From: Candidatus Nanopelagicales bacterium
GTDB lineage: Bacteria; Actinomycetota; Actinomycetes; S36-B12
Assembly: GCA_028687755.1 (NCBI GenBank)
Contig: JAQTZL010000009.1
Location: 16,853 to 80,852 of the forward strand
Direction: 5' to 3'
DNA: 64,000 bases
The notes below the pieces were generated by a model. It was not told where the DNA came from. It worked only from the letters and a program-made list of their open reading frames with translations, and ran no database searches. The position numbers and the translations under genes were made by a program. Positions 18,206 to 27,800 of the stretch are shown here, in pieces. The number at the start of each line of letters is the position of its first letter. Positions within the stretch are counted from its first letter, which is position 1.

Positions 18206-18748
18206 ATGCAGGCATACCGTAACGTGGGTGGCGTCGTCAAGCAGATCACTGTGGACACTGATCCCGCTGGCAACCCCATCCTTCCTCCCGACACCACAGT
18301 TGACCCTCGTCCTGAAGCGCTGCCCGACCACTACGTCACAGTCGTCGGCAAGTCTTGGGTGCAGATCCCTGTGCCTGTTGTGACCGTGACCCTGGACAAC
18401 CTGAAGGCTGCCGCCATGGTTCGCTTTGCCAAGTGGCGTGAACAGCACATCAATCGCCCTGTTGAACACGAGGGCCGCATGTTCGACGCTGATGAGCTGA
18501 GCCGCTCTCGCGTGACTCAGGCTTTGACGGTGCATTCGTCGATCGGTTTCCTGCCGCCCGCTTGGTTTGACGTGAACAAAGTGCCGTTCCCTTTGGCGGA
18601 CATCGATACGCTGAAGGGCATTGCCACCGCCATCCTGACCTCTTTCGACAACGGCTTCTTTGAAGCTGAAGTGAAGCGTTCGCAGATCGCCGCAGCCACC
18701 ACAGAAGCCGAGCTGGCCGCTGTCGACATCCCCGAGGTTTTGATCTAA
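18206..18748 (+). CDS. DUF4376-type tail fibre-associated protein
   Basis: 180 aa with TATAGGAG ahead of ATG. The C-terminal two thirds follow the DUF4376 pattern found at the ends of phage tail fibres and in fibre-assembly proteins: 'LDNLKAAAMVRFAKWREQHI', then 'G.MFDAD..SRSRV..AL', 'WFD.NKV.FPLADI..L', and a terminal helix. The N-terminal part 'RNVGGVVKQITVD' is a short beta segment. It is a plus-strand gene isolated among minus-strand genes, closed by a bidirectional terminator. Likely a fibre tip or fibre-chaperone protein. Confidence 0.7.
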   Translation: MQAYRNVGGVVKQITVDTDPAGNPILPPDTTVDPRPEALPDHYVTVVGKSWVQIPVPVVTVTLDNLKAAAMVRFAKWREQHINRPVEHEGRMFDADELSRSRVTQALTVHSSIGFLPPAWFDVNKVPFPLADIDTLKGIATAILTSFDNGFFEAEVKRSQIAAATTEAELAAVDIPEVLI

Positions 18749-18757
18749 AAACCAATG

Positions 18758-18794
18758 CTCTACCTCACCTCGGACAAACCGAGGTGAGGTAGAG
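18758..18794. terminator. Bidirectional terminator
   Basis: CTCTACCTCACCTCGG/CCGAGGTGAGGTAGAG, a 16-bp perfect stem with an ACAAA loop, between convergent genes. Confidence 0.9.
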
Positions 18795-18798
18795 TTTA

Positions 18799-19899
18799 TC
18801 AGCGTTGGTGACAGTGATACGCTATGAACTTTTTTGCACACTCAGTTAGGTGTCTAGGATCAACTGTTCCCTTTCCGAACTCACAGCTGAATTCAAAAAT
18901 ACCCCACTTCCGGTCGGATGTGATAAACAGATCGACACTGTGTAGGGGCAACTGAAGAGCGGATATACCTCGCATAGCGTAATTAAGCAAGTTCACGTAC
19001 TCAGTTGCCCGATCCATAAACAGCGCTATAGCCAGGCTTCTGTTTGCCATCTTGTCGATTTGATCCTCTGTGATTTTGCCGTTAATGTGAATCCAGTCCT
19101 GAGGACCGTTACCCCCTGTGACAACCTTTCGAGGGATCAGGTCATCGCCAAAAGAGTTGCCCAGTGGTGCCGTTGTTCTTTCTGAAATGTGCCAAGGGTG
19201 ACCATGTTCATCTGTTAAAACACGAAACTCTAGCGCCACATTCTCAACCATCTCTTCGATGATAAAGTCTCCCATCAACAAACTGACCCCCTCTGGCACT
19301 GCAGTCCCAGACTTTGTGGGGCGGTCACCTTCAGTTGAAAAGGAGCAGGGTGCCGCCGGTTTCCCGTCTTTGGGTGTCACCAGCCTTTCCCGCATGAAAT
19401 CAAATACTCCTTCGGTTTTTTGCTTCATGAAATGAATAGTCTCATGCACTTTCCAGAGACTGATCGCGTGGGTGTCCACAAACAGTTGACCGACGCCACG
19501 GGCCCCTAGCGAGGGTTTCAGCACCAGATACCGCTTATCAGTCAACACGTGACGCGGTTCTGACCAAGAGCGCATGGGATGGAAGTCTGTAAACTGCGCA
19601 AGTTTTGCCACCCTGTTGACGAAGGCGGCCTGATGGTCTTTGGAAACCCGGAAGAATTCGATCCCAGCGTAGCTGTCGCGACGTGTTGGAACAACCGCAT
19701 CTCCAAGAAACGATATATAAAGATCAAAAACGCAGGAATGTTCCCCGTTGATGACGTTGAGCTTGCAGTCGTTAGCTTCGACAACTGTATAGGTATTACC
19801 CTCTGCGTCCGTCCATGAATCTGGAAGATGTTGGAAGGCACTCAGTTGTTCTATTTGGCTCTTGTGCAAGCCTACGATGTACGTGGTTTTATCAGCCAT
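18799..19899 (-). CDS. ATP-grasp-like ligase
   Basis: 366 aa with the main ATP-grasp landmarks: 'LVLKPSLGARGVG' at about 126-137 (nucleotide-binding Lys and Gly loop), 'IIEEMVENVALEFRV' at about 214-228 (hinge Glu and adenine contact), and 'HSVDLFIT..KWGIFEFSCEFG' at about 322-345 (metal-binding acidic residues). ATP-grasp enzymes join a carboxylate to an amine or thiol through an acyl-phosphate. The acceptor here is unknown: amino-acid or peptide ligation, protein modification and nucleobase modification are all possible. It lies 10 nt downstream of the 266-aa gene in the minus-strand block. Confidence 0.65.
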   Translation of the reverse strand: MADKTTYIVGLHKSQIEQLSAFQHLPDSWTDAEGNTYTVVEANDCKLNVINGEHSCVFDLYISFLGDAVVPTRRDSYAGIEFFRVSKDHQAAFVNRVAKLAQFTDFHPMRSWSEPRHVLTDKRYLVLKPSLGARGVGQLFVDTHAISLWKVHETIHFMKQKTEGVFDFMRERLVTPKDGKPAAPCSFSTEGDRPTKSGTAVPEGVSLLMGDFIIEEMVENVALEFRVLTDEHGHPWHISERTTAPLGNSFGDDLIPRKVVTGGNGPQDWIHINGKITEDQIDKMANRSLAIALFMDRATEYVNLLNYAMRGISALQLPLHSVDLFITSDRKWGIFEFSCEFGKGTVDPRHLTECAKKFIAYHCHQR

Positions 19900-19909
19900 G
19901 GTGGGTCCT

Positions 19910-20710
19910 TTAAGTTGCTGTCAACAGTTTGTAAGTCATCTCACTCATGAGTGGGTGAGCGTTTTTCTTTTTCAGTGATTCGATCAGCTCCATCCGCTCC
20001 TTGACAGGGGACGGATGGAACATGACGTTATCACCCAGCTTCACCAAGAGGGGTTCAACAAAAGGCAAGAACGACATGTCTGTGTCCTTGATTTTGAAGT
20101 ACTTGGTGTTCCAGTCTTTCCTGGTCTTGATCGCACCTGTGTGTGACTCCAGGAGATCCAGCCTGAGAAAAGAGCTGTGACTCAGAAGGTCCCACGGTAC
20201 GTGAGTCAGCACCAGAGCTGACATACCTTTAGGAACTTCCAAGTGTTCTTTGTACACGGTGAACCCGTGTTCTTTCTGTGCGCGTGTGACACAGTTGTAT
20301 TGGATAGCTTGTGTCAGCTTTTGTTGATCTGTGGAAACAGTTCGGATGACGTCGCTGTGCTTCTTACTGGGTGTCTCGTAGGTGTGCGAGTAGATCACCA
20401 GGTTGAGGTTCTCGTAGCTGAACAGATGCTTCAGGTACTCGATCTCTTGTGTCAACACCTTGTAGTAAGAGTCCACATCAAAGAACACCTTACCGGGTGT
20501 CTTGACACCTTGAATGATGTTTCGGACAATGGTGTTCAGGTTGATGAGGTAGGCATTGTAGTTACCTCGGTTGGCCTTGGGTGGTGGTTTTCTGTCAGGG
20601 TCTATGACCTGGGAGACCGGATCAAAGATCGTCTCTAGGGCCAAGCTGGTCCCTATGCTGACAGGGAAACCTGACGTGGCTCTGGCAAGGAAGATATCCT
20701 CATTTTCCAT
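19910..20710 (-). CDS. Conserved hypothetical protein, 266 aa
   Basis: Soluble mixed alpha/beta protein with 'KVFFDVDSYYKVL...NLVIYSHTYETP' in the middle, which resembles a strand followed by acidic residues, but no catalytic set is evident. It lies 4 nt downstream of the SbcD-like gene and 10 nt upstream of the ATP-grasp gene, so the three are probably co-transcribed. Function unknown; a role in DNA processing alongside the nuclease is possible. Confidence 0.65.
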   Translation of the reverse strand: MENEDIFLARATSGFPVSIGTSLALETIFDPVSQVIDPDRKPPPKANRGNYNAYLINLNTIVRNIIQGVKTPGKVFFDVDSYYKVLTQEIEYLKHLFSYENLNLVIYSHTYETPSKKHSDVIRTVSTDQQKLTQAIQYNCVTRAQKEHGFTVYKEHLEVPKGMSALVLTHVPWDLLSHSSFLRLDLLESHTGAIKTRKDWNTKYFKIKDTDMSFLPFVEPLLVKLGDNVMFHPSPVKERMELIESLKKKNAHPLMSEMTYKLLTAT

Positions 20711-20714
20711 GGTG

Positions 20715-21884
20715 TCAGTCTTTCATGGTTTCAGTGGAAAAGTCCGCTTTGAACACAGAAGCAAATTTCATAAACTTCTGATGTTCAGTGGGTGTGAGTT
20801 GGTGCTTTTGCTGGACAGAAGTTACCAGCATGTCGTAGATGCTGGTTTCGGTGAACATCTGCACAGCTTTCGTAAGATCGTTGGCATCTGGTATATATGT
20901 GCCTGCAAGGTCTTCAGATGCCCCTTTGGGCGTCTTTTTAGTCAGGTTGATATGCTGGTACCTGATCTGCAGTTCCTTGAACACAAGCGCCAGTTCATGA
21001 GTCTCTTCTACCAGAAGTCGGACATAAGAGCCTTCTGGAAAAGTCTGCATGAGTTTGTCTAGCTTCTGAAGTGTGAACTTGGGTGTGATCTTGACAGTCT
21101 TGTAGATCCAGGCTTGAGTGTTGATATGAAAGGTCCAACGATCACCGATGACTTTGACATACCCTTTAGGCTCTTCTTCGTTTTGCGCCAGTCTTTCTAG
21201 GCTGCCATTGGCGACGATACGGTCAAAGCTGGTGTGGGTGTGGAAGTGACCTATATGGATAAAGCCCTTGACCAGGCGAAGCATGTACGCTTCATCGTAG
21301 GTAAAGGCTTTTGTTTGCATGTGCGCTACCTGATAGCTGAACTGACCGTGCAGCATCGCCATGTCCACCTGAGTTATCCCATGCTGACTCAGCTTCTCGT
21401 TGACTTGACGCTCTAGGTCTTCTTGGGATTTGCACCAGACGTCAGGGATATAGAGAACATGCCTGTCGTACTCTGGGAAGTACTCTATGTCCAAGACACG
21501 GTGATAGGCCAAATCTACTTTGTGCTGACGCATGTCGTTCAGCTTCACCAGAACAGTTGACTGATACCAGTCGTGGTCTGGTGTACCTTCCAGGACACGC
21601 AGTTTGATCTGATAGGTATAGCAGTAGTCCAGCAATCGATGAAAGAACTGGATAGCTTGTTGAGCGCAGACAGATTTCAGTGTCAGCAATCTGTCGTACA
21701 GGTCACCGTTAATGAACAGGATATCGATGTCCTGGTTCTCTTCTGTCAGTATGGTGTTGACAAAAGAAGATGCAATATGGCTTGTGGGTGTTCTGGGATG
21801 TCCCAGATGGATATCCGAGGTTGTCAGATAGGTCAACCGCCCACAAGGGGACTTGACCTTCTGGAGTGTGGGGATGTTGTTCAT
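20715..21884 (-). CDS. SbcD/Mre11-like metallophosphoesterase
   Basis: 389 aa. Calcineurin-like motifs in order: SDIHLGH at 23-29, GDLYD at 60-64, GTPDHD near 99-104 (where the usual GNHD is found), HGQ near 179 and GHFHTHT near 216-222. These metal-binding His/Asp/Asn positions are what SbcD and Mre11 use for double-strand-end and hairpin nuclease activity. The C-terminal third would be the capping domain. SbcD normally pairs with an SbcC ATPase, which is not in this window. Expected role: recombination or end processing during replication. Confidence 0.85.
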   Translation of the reverse strand: MNNIPTLQKVKSPCGRLTYLTTSDIHLGHPRTPTSHIASSFVNTILTEENQDIDILFINGDLYDRLLTLKSVCAQQAIQFFHRLLDYCYTYQIKLRVLEGTPDHDWYQSTVLVKLNDMRQHKVDLAYHRVLDIEYFPEYDRHVLYIPDVWCKSQEDLERQVNEKLSQHGITQVDMAMLHGQFSYQVAHMQTKAFTYDEAYMLRLVKGFIHIGHFHTHTSFDRIVANGSLERLAQNEEEPKGYVKVIGDRWTFHINTQAWIYKTVKITPKFTLQKLDKLMQTFPEGSYVRLLVEETHELALVFKELQIRYQHINLTKKTPKGASEDLAGTYIPDANDLTKAVQMFTETSIYDMLVTSVQQKHQLTPTEHQKFMKFASVFKADFSTETMKD

Positions 21885-21969
21885 GGGAGATAGGAGGGTA
21901 AGATCAGATCATGCCCGAGTCTGGCAAGAAAAAATGCTTTAGTTCAGGGTCACTCTACTGGAGTTTTTT

Positions 21970-24801
21970 ATGTCGACTATTCAAGCGCAAGCCCCTCTGT
22001 TCATGACGGTGGCTCCCACACAACCTAACCACGCTGTTACGAAACAATACGTGGACAATGTGTTTGCAAACATCCCTGGCTCTGCTTTTGTTTCTGGCGC
22101 GTTGACTCACGAGAATCTCCCAGGGTTCACAGGAGCTTTCACTGTGGCGGCTGGCGCCAGCGAGACAGTGTTGTCCGACTCTGGTATAACCGCAGGTACT
22201 TATACCCGGTTGAACGTGAACGCTTCCGGTATCGCTGTAGAGGGTCGACAGCTGGAGACACCGGATGTTCCCGGTGTACCTTGGAGCAAGGTCACCACAG
22301 GCAAACCCAACACAGCTGCTGGATACGGGCTGTACGGACTGATCGGTCGTGGCGGCGGCCAGGCCTACAACCCGGTGACTTCTTCATCGGTGCCTGTGAA
22401 TTCTGATCACCTGGTTACCAAGGGGTTTGTGGACAACTTGGTCGCAAGTTCCCCTGTTCAAACACTGCCGGTCGGGTCGATCATTCGTCACATGGGTGAG
22501 GTACGTCCCGACGCCTCATTCTTGCGTTGTAACGGAAGTCTGCTTTTGAAGGCTGAGTACCCGGAGCTGCACAGTAAAGTGGGTGATCGGTTTGGAGCTG
22601 ACACCGGTTTTGCATCTGGCAAGCCATGGACCATGCAAAGCAATTTCAATGGCACAGCGGGTCTGGACAGCTATCCTGTCTTCACTGCGTCCGGACAAGC
22701 TCTTCCTACCGCAGTAGCCTACTCTTACGTGGCGGCGACCAACAACAAAGTCTACGTCATGGGTGGGGTGATCGATGGGTCCATTACAGACAACGTCTGG
22801 GTGGCGAACGTATTGGCTGACGGCACACTGAGCGCGTGGAGCGGAGCACCCTCTTTGCCTGTCCAAAGTGCCTGGGGACAAGTGGTGGTGGCGCGTGGAC
22901 GCATCTACCTGATCGGAGGCCTGACCAATGCTACCGTCGGATACCCTTCTTATCCTGACTACAGAACCTGGTCCGCCCCTATCAACGCAGACGGGAGCGT
23001 TGGTACCTGGAGAGCTGAAGCCAACTTGCCTGTGGGCACACACCAGATCAAAGCGGTGGTGATCAAGAACTTCATCTACGTGTTTGGCGGGACATCTGTG
23101 GACGGCTTCACCTACCGCATCAGTCGTGCGCGCATTCTTCCTGATGGAACACTGGAAGCCTGGAGAGCACATGCGACGATGCCTTTTGGTATTCAGTACT
23201 GTCATGTGGCGGTCTGGAAGGATAAACTCTACCTGGTGGGTGGCGCGGATGACGCAGGCTGGTCATCTAAGGTGATCTACTGTGATCTTGACGCAGATGG
23301 TTCTCTGGGGGTCTGGAAGAAGTCGATGGTTTCCATGCCTGTGGTGAACTTCCCTTCCGACATGCTGATTGTCAAGAACAAAATGTACGTGATCGGAAGT
23401 ATGTCGGGCGCCTTGCCTCGGATATACGGGGCCACAATAGCGGCCGACGGAACGCTCTGGAGCTTTGCTCAGAAGGGCGGAAACCTTCCCGCTGATATCA
23501 CCTGTACGTCGATTGTGACAACGCACAAGAAGCTGCACCTATTGGCCAACTTTGTGTACGGCGCTAACGCTGTGACCATGACCTACCACACCAACTTCAG
23601 CGGCGGTAAGCGTGACTACACACCCTACTACGACGAGAGTGTTGCTGGACTGGTCCAGGACATCCCTGGCAACGGTCAACCTTGGGTAAACCAGGTGGGT
23701 ATCAACCTCACACAGAGCGGCGATCTTGGCGCATGGACTCAAGTTTTACCGACGACTTTACCGCCGCTGCAATTGCACACCTCGTTTGTGACCAACGGGT
23801 ATGCATACGTTGTAGGCGGGTATACGTTAGTCGGAGGGTCCAGTGCCCCTAATCAGCTTATCTACCGTTCGGCCGTCAGCGTCACCGGTGAGCTTGGTTC
23901 TTGGACGACAGTACCCAGTCCTGGTGGACGCCGCTATCTGCTGTCAGCAATGGCAGTTAACAAAACAGTATTCTTGATCGGCGGTGACGTCCACGACGAC
24001 CCGCTCAACCCGACACTCTACAGTGCTGAGATTTTGGACGACGGTACACTTGGAGCATGGGTCGCCTTAGGGCAGACTCGAACCAGGTTTCTGGGTAACG
24101 TCGTATTGACCAAGAGCAAACTGTATCTGCTGGACGCCAACTTTGTTGAGGGTAACCTCTCGTCGGTCGCGGATGTTCTTCCTGACGGAAGGTTTGGCAA
24201 CTGGCGCGCAGCTGATCTGAACCTACCGTTGATTAGCAGTCGGTCCATGGTTCGCACTTCTGACAAGGTGTACTTGATCGGCGGAACAGCCGGAGTCAGT
24301 GTGACCGACACCATCACCGACACTCATGTAGCTGATATCCTTTCGGACGGTACCTTATCAAACTTCTACGCGGTCTCACCGTTTGCCACCGGAATCAGTG
24401 AAGCGAAGGTTGTTGTTACGGATACGACGGCCTATCTGTTCGGCGGTCGGTCCTCTACCGGAGAACTGAGCGACGAGATCCATAAGGCGACAATTAACCC
24501 TGACGGCAGTCTTGGCGCGTGGACATCTGGCGGAACCATGATGCACAAATGCGCATCTGGCTCGATGTTTGCGACATCTTCGGCACTCTACCATGTAGGC
24601 GGTAAAGCTCAAAACGGATACGGTGACGAGTCAGCTATCGCCGATGTCTATAAGGTACCGTTTACCGGCGGCCTGAGCGACTACTCCAACTACTACAGAG
24701 AGCTGAACTACTTGACTTCGGACAAGTATTTCGGGCTTCCTGACTACACTCGTAAAGAGTCTGAGATGTTCAATGTGAACTATTTTATTAAGGTGAAGTA
24801 A
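21970..24801 (+). CDS. Tail fibre with two Kelch beta-propellers
   Basis: 943 aa. Residues 1-about 165 are a fibre shaft module with 'HAVTKQYVDN' and 'DHLVTKGFVDNLV'. Residues about 170-230 are a tail-collar-like segment (GSIIRHMGEVRPDASFLRCNG). Two blocks of Kelch repeats follow (about 230-543 and 577-893), each blade about 45-50 aa with 'VYV[MI]GG....' and 'A.ILADGTLGAW' signatures. The blocks are separated by a '[GS]G.[RK].DY..YY' linker with 'G.G.PW..Q'. The end 'LPDYTRKESEMFNVNYFIKVK' resembles collar C-termini. Likely receptor-binding, with the propellers contacting glycan or protein. Confidence 0.85.
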   Translation: MSTIQAQAPLFMTVAPTQPNHAVTKQYVDNVFANIPGSAFVSGALTHENLPGFTGAFTVAAGASETVLSDSGITAGTYTRLNVNASGIAVEGRQLETPDVPGVPWSKVTTGKPNTAAGYGLYGLIGRGGGQAYNPVTSSSVPVNSDHLVTKGFVDNLVASSPVQTLPVGSIIRHMGEVRPDASFLRCNGSLLLKAEYPELHSKVGDRFGADTGFASGKPWTMQSNFNGTAGLDSYPVFTASGQALPTAVAYSYVAATNNKVYVMGGVIDGSITDNVWVANVLADGTLSAWSGAPSLPVQSAWGQVVVARGRIYLIGGLTNATVGYPSYPDYRTWSAPINADGSVGTWRAEANLPVGTHQIKAVVIKNFIYVFGGTSVDGFTYRISRARILPDGTLEAWRAHATMPFGIQYCHVAVWKDKLYLVGGADDAGWSSKVIYCDLDADGSLGVWKKSMVSMPVVNFPSDMLIVKNKMYVIGSMSGALPRIYGATIAADGTLWSFAQKGGNLPADITCTSIVTTHKKLHLLANFVYGANAVTMTYHTNFSGGKRDYTPYYDESVAGLVQDIPGNGQPWVNQVGINLTQSGDLGAWTQVLPTTLPPLQLHTSFVTNGYAYVVGGYTLVGGSSAPNQLIYRSAVSVTGELGSWTTVPSPGGRRYLLSAMAVNKTVFLIGGDVHDDPLNPTLYSAEILDDGTLGAWVALGQTRTRFLGNVVLTKSKLYLLDANFVEGNLSSVADVLPDGRFGNWRAADLNLPLISSRSMVRTSDKVYLIGGTAGVSVTDTITDTHVADILSDGTLSNFYAVSPFATGISEAKVVVTDTTAYLFGGRSSTGELSDEIHKATINPDGSLGAWTSGGTMMHKCASGSMFATSSALYHVGGKAQNGYGDESAIADVYKVPFTGGLSDYSNYYRELNYLTSDKYFGLPDYTRKESEMFNVNYFIKVK

Positions 24802-24833
24802 CGAGTAGGTGCCGGAGATCCGGCACCTACTCG
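24802..24833 (+). terminator. Terminator between the two Kelch fibres
   Basis: CGAGTAGGTGCCGGA/TCCGGCACCTACTCG, a 15-bp perfect stem with a 2-nt loop; the extra central pairing makes it nearly palindromic. Confidence 0.8.
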
Positions 24834-24875
24834 AAAGTTATGTTGTGAATCCCTTTTTTACCACCAGGAGTTGCC

Positions 24876-27800
24876 ATGCGCTCGTACCTCATCAACGGAC
24901 AATTCACGTTGACTCAAGACCCCGTTGCTTCCAACGAAGTAGCCACCAAACAGTTTGTTGACAACACCTTCGGTTACCTGGACGCTTCTGACATCACGGG
25001 CGAAGGTCGCCTTCCCGGAACGATGCTCCCAGGTATATCCATTTTGGCCAACACTGACTTTGTGTCTACTGCTGGTACCGGCGTTCTGTCGCTGAGGACT
25101 CGTGTCTCGGCCGGAACCTACACCAGGTTGCAAGTCCTTACACGCGGTGTGGTAAGCACAGCTGGCGGTCTGCAACTGTCTGATCTGACCGGTCTTCTTC
25201 CCTTTTCCAAATACAGCGCTGATCGACCGAGTGATCTTGACGGCTATGGAATCACCGACGCTTTCTCTGCCACGGATCGTGTTCTGACAGGACCACTTTC
25301 TTTCACTGGTGTGACCTTTACCAATCCTGCTCATTTGGTTACCAAAGGTTATGTTGACTCTTTGGTTACCGCTGGTGGTGGCGGGGAAGTAGAAGGCGTA
25401 GAAACAGGTGATATCCTGGCGTTTGCGTCTGAAACAACGCCCGCTGGTCACTATCGGTGCAACGGCGGTGTATTGAATTCTGGGACCAACGCCGCTCTGT
25501 TCACAGCCATCGGTGATCTGCATGCTCCGCATTACCCTACGGAGGCTGGACGTCCTTGGCTCAATCAGACACTGGGTAACCGTTTGCAAACCAGTCCCAA
25601 CCTTGGTACCTTTGCGAGCAACGGCACACTTCCTGTAAACTTAGCAGGAGCATCAGCAGCTGTCATCAAAAATCGGGTGTACGTATTTGGCGGATTTACA
25701 GGTGCCGCTTTTTCTTCGGCCATCTACAGTGCCCCCATCAATAGTGATGGTTCTTTTGGTAGCTGGTCGAACGTTGGCACGATGCCTGGTTCTGTATCGC
25801 TCTATCACAGCGTGGTGGCAGCTAAGGGGCACGTATACATCATTGGCGGTATGGCTGGTACCACCGGTGATAACAAGATCTATCGCGCAGCTGTTGCCGC
25901 TGACGGCACACTTGGGTCTTTCGTCGAAACTTTGACCATGCACGTTGGTATTCAGAGTGGTGCCAGTTTTGTACACAACGATACCCTGTATGTTGCCGGG
26001 GGCGGAAATACCGGAGGTCAATCAGTTACGTCTGTTGTTTACGGAGCCAAGATTTCCGAAGACGGCTCATTGGGTATCTGGGCTCTTCGCGGCACTATGC
26101 CTGTCGGTATGACAAACATGGGCGTGGTCGTCGTGCAAAACCGTTTACACCTGATCGGTGGCGGTGATTCCATGAACGCAAACGCTAGTGCGACTGTCTT
26201 GACGGCTACTTTCGGGTTTGACGGATCACTTGATAACTGGGAGTTTGGTCCCGAACTGGTGGAGCGCCGAGGGTTTGGCACAGTCTTTTCTACGGCAACC
26301 CATATGTACTACATTGGTGGCACCAATGGCAGTGCTTACTTGAACACTGTCTACAATGCACGTATCCTTGCTGACGGTCGCACTTCGACATGGGCCATCA
26401 ATGGAGGAATTCCTGTTTTGTCAGTTATGGGAGCCATGGTCGCCACATCTGGCAAACTCCACCTGATGGGTGGCAGTCCTAACGGGGCGGCAACTATTGT
26501 TAACACCATTTATACCGCTACTATTTATGGCGGACAGAATGATTACTCTGAGTACGTTGAAGACAGTCGTGAACTTTACGCCAGTGGTTCAGGGCAACCC
26601 TGGCGCCAACAGTACGTCTTTAATACGGACCAGACACTGCCTCTTGGTAGTTGGGTTTCACACGGAAATCTTCCGGCTACGCTCAGCCAGTCTCAGGTTG
26701 TGGTCACTAAGAATCGCATCTTTACCTTAGGTGGGTACGTTAACGGATTATTTTCGGCTAATGTCTATAGCGCCCCGATTGACTCTGAGGGTCTGATTGG
26801 CGCGTGGGCATCTGCTGGATCTATTCCGCTTGGTGTGGTGGCCAGTCAAGCAGTTGCCTGCGGTGGTCGCATCTACGTGCTGGGTGGCGCAGTCAACGGT
26901 GGTCACTCTGGCGCAGTTCACTTTGCAGAAATCAACGAAGACGGCACACTCGGCAGCTGGACAACGACAACCGCTCTGGCAACTACTCTGTTTCACAGCC
27001 AAGCCGTCGTAACCAAAAACCGCATCTACTTGATCGGCGGCTATGCCAACGGTGGACGCACGTCCGACGTGCGAACAGCTGCGGTGAATGCCGATGGCAG
27101 TCTTGGTGCCTGGGAGGCAGCGCCTAATCTTCCTCAGACGGTGTATCAAGCTCAAGCCGCTATCATCGATGACACCATCTATTTGTTCGGCGGGTATGTC
27201 AACAACGTAGCAACACCTACATCGTATTCAGCACCTATTCGGTCAGACGGCACTATCGGAAATTGGTCGGCTGGCCCTGCTCTTCCTGCAAGCATCGCTG
27301 CGGGTCAAGCCGTTGTAACGCGCGGGCGAGTCTATCTCATCGGTGGAATCGTGGACGGCGGTCCGAGTACCTCCGTGTATTCCGCGGTTATCCAAACCAA
27401 TGGCTCACTGTCTTCTTGGGCAAGCGGTGCAGCTCTTCCGTTCACGGTCGTCGATAGTCAGGTGGCGGTCACAGAAGGTTACGTTTACTCGATTGGCGGC
27501 GCTGTTAACGGATCTAACTCGTCCGTTATTTATCGAACAGCGTTCCTTGGTGGTCAAAACGACTATTCCAGCTACTACGTTCGTGACAAAGCAGTGTCCG
27601 GAACAACTATCGCTGGCGCCGGCAGACCCTGGGAGCAGCAGTCCGACATTTACACTGGTCCAAGCACCGGTGGATGGCAGATGTGGTCGCCATATGGGGA
27701 GTCCCTGCCGGTTTCCATCAGTGCAGCTTCCGTCATCGTCACCAAGAATCGTGTCTACACTCTTGGTGGGTATGTGAACGGTACTCCATCCTCTGCCATA

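Noticed and set aside
20885..20905. CATATATA sequence on the minus strand as a further promoter
   Set aside because: It lies inside the SbcD-like coding sequence, codes for conserved-looking residues and lacks the ACTG part.
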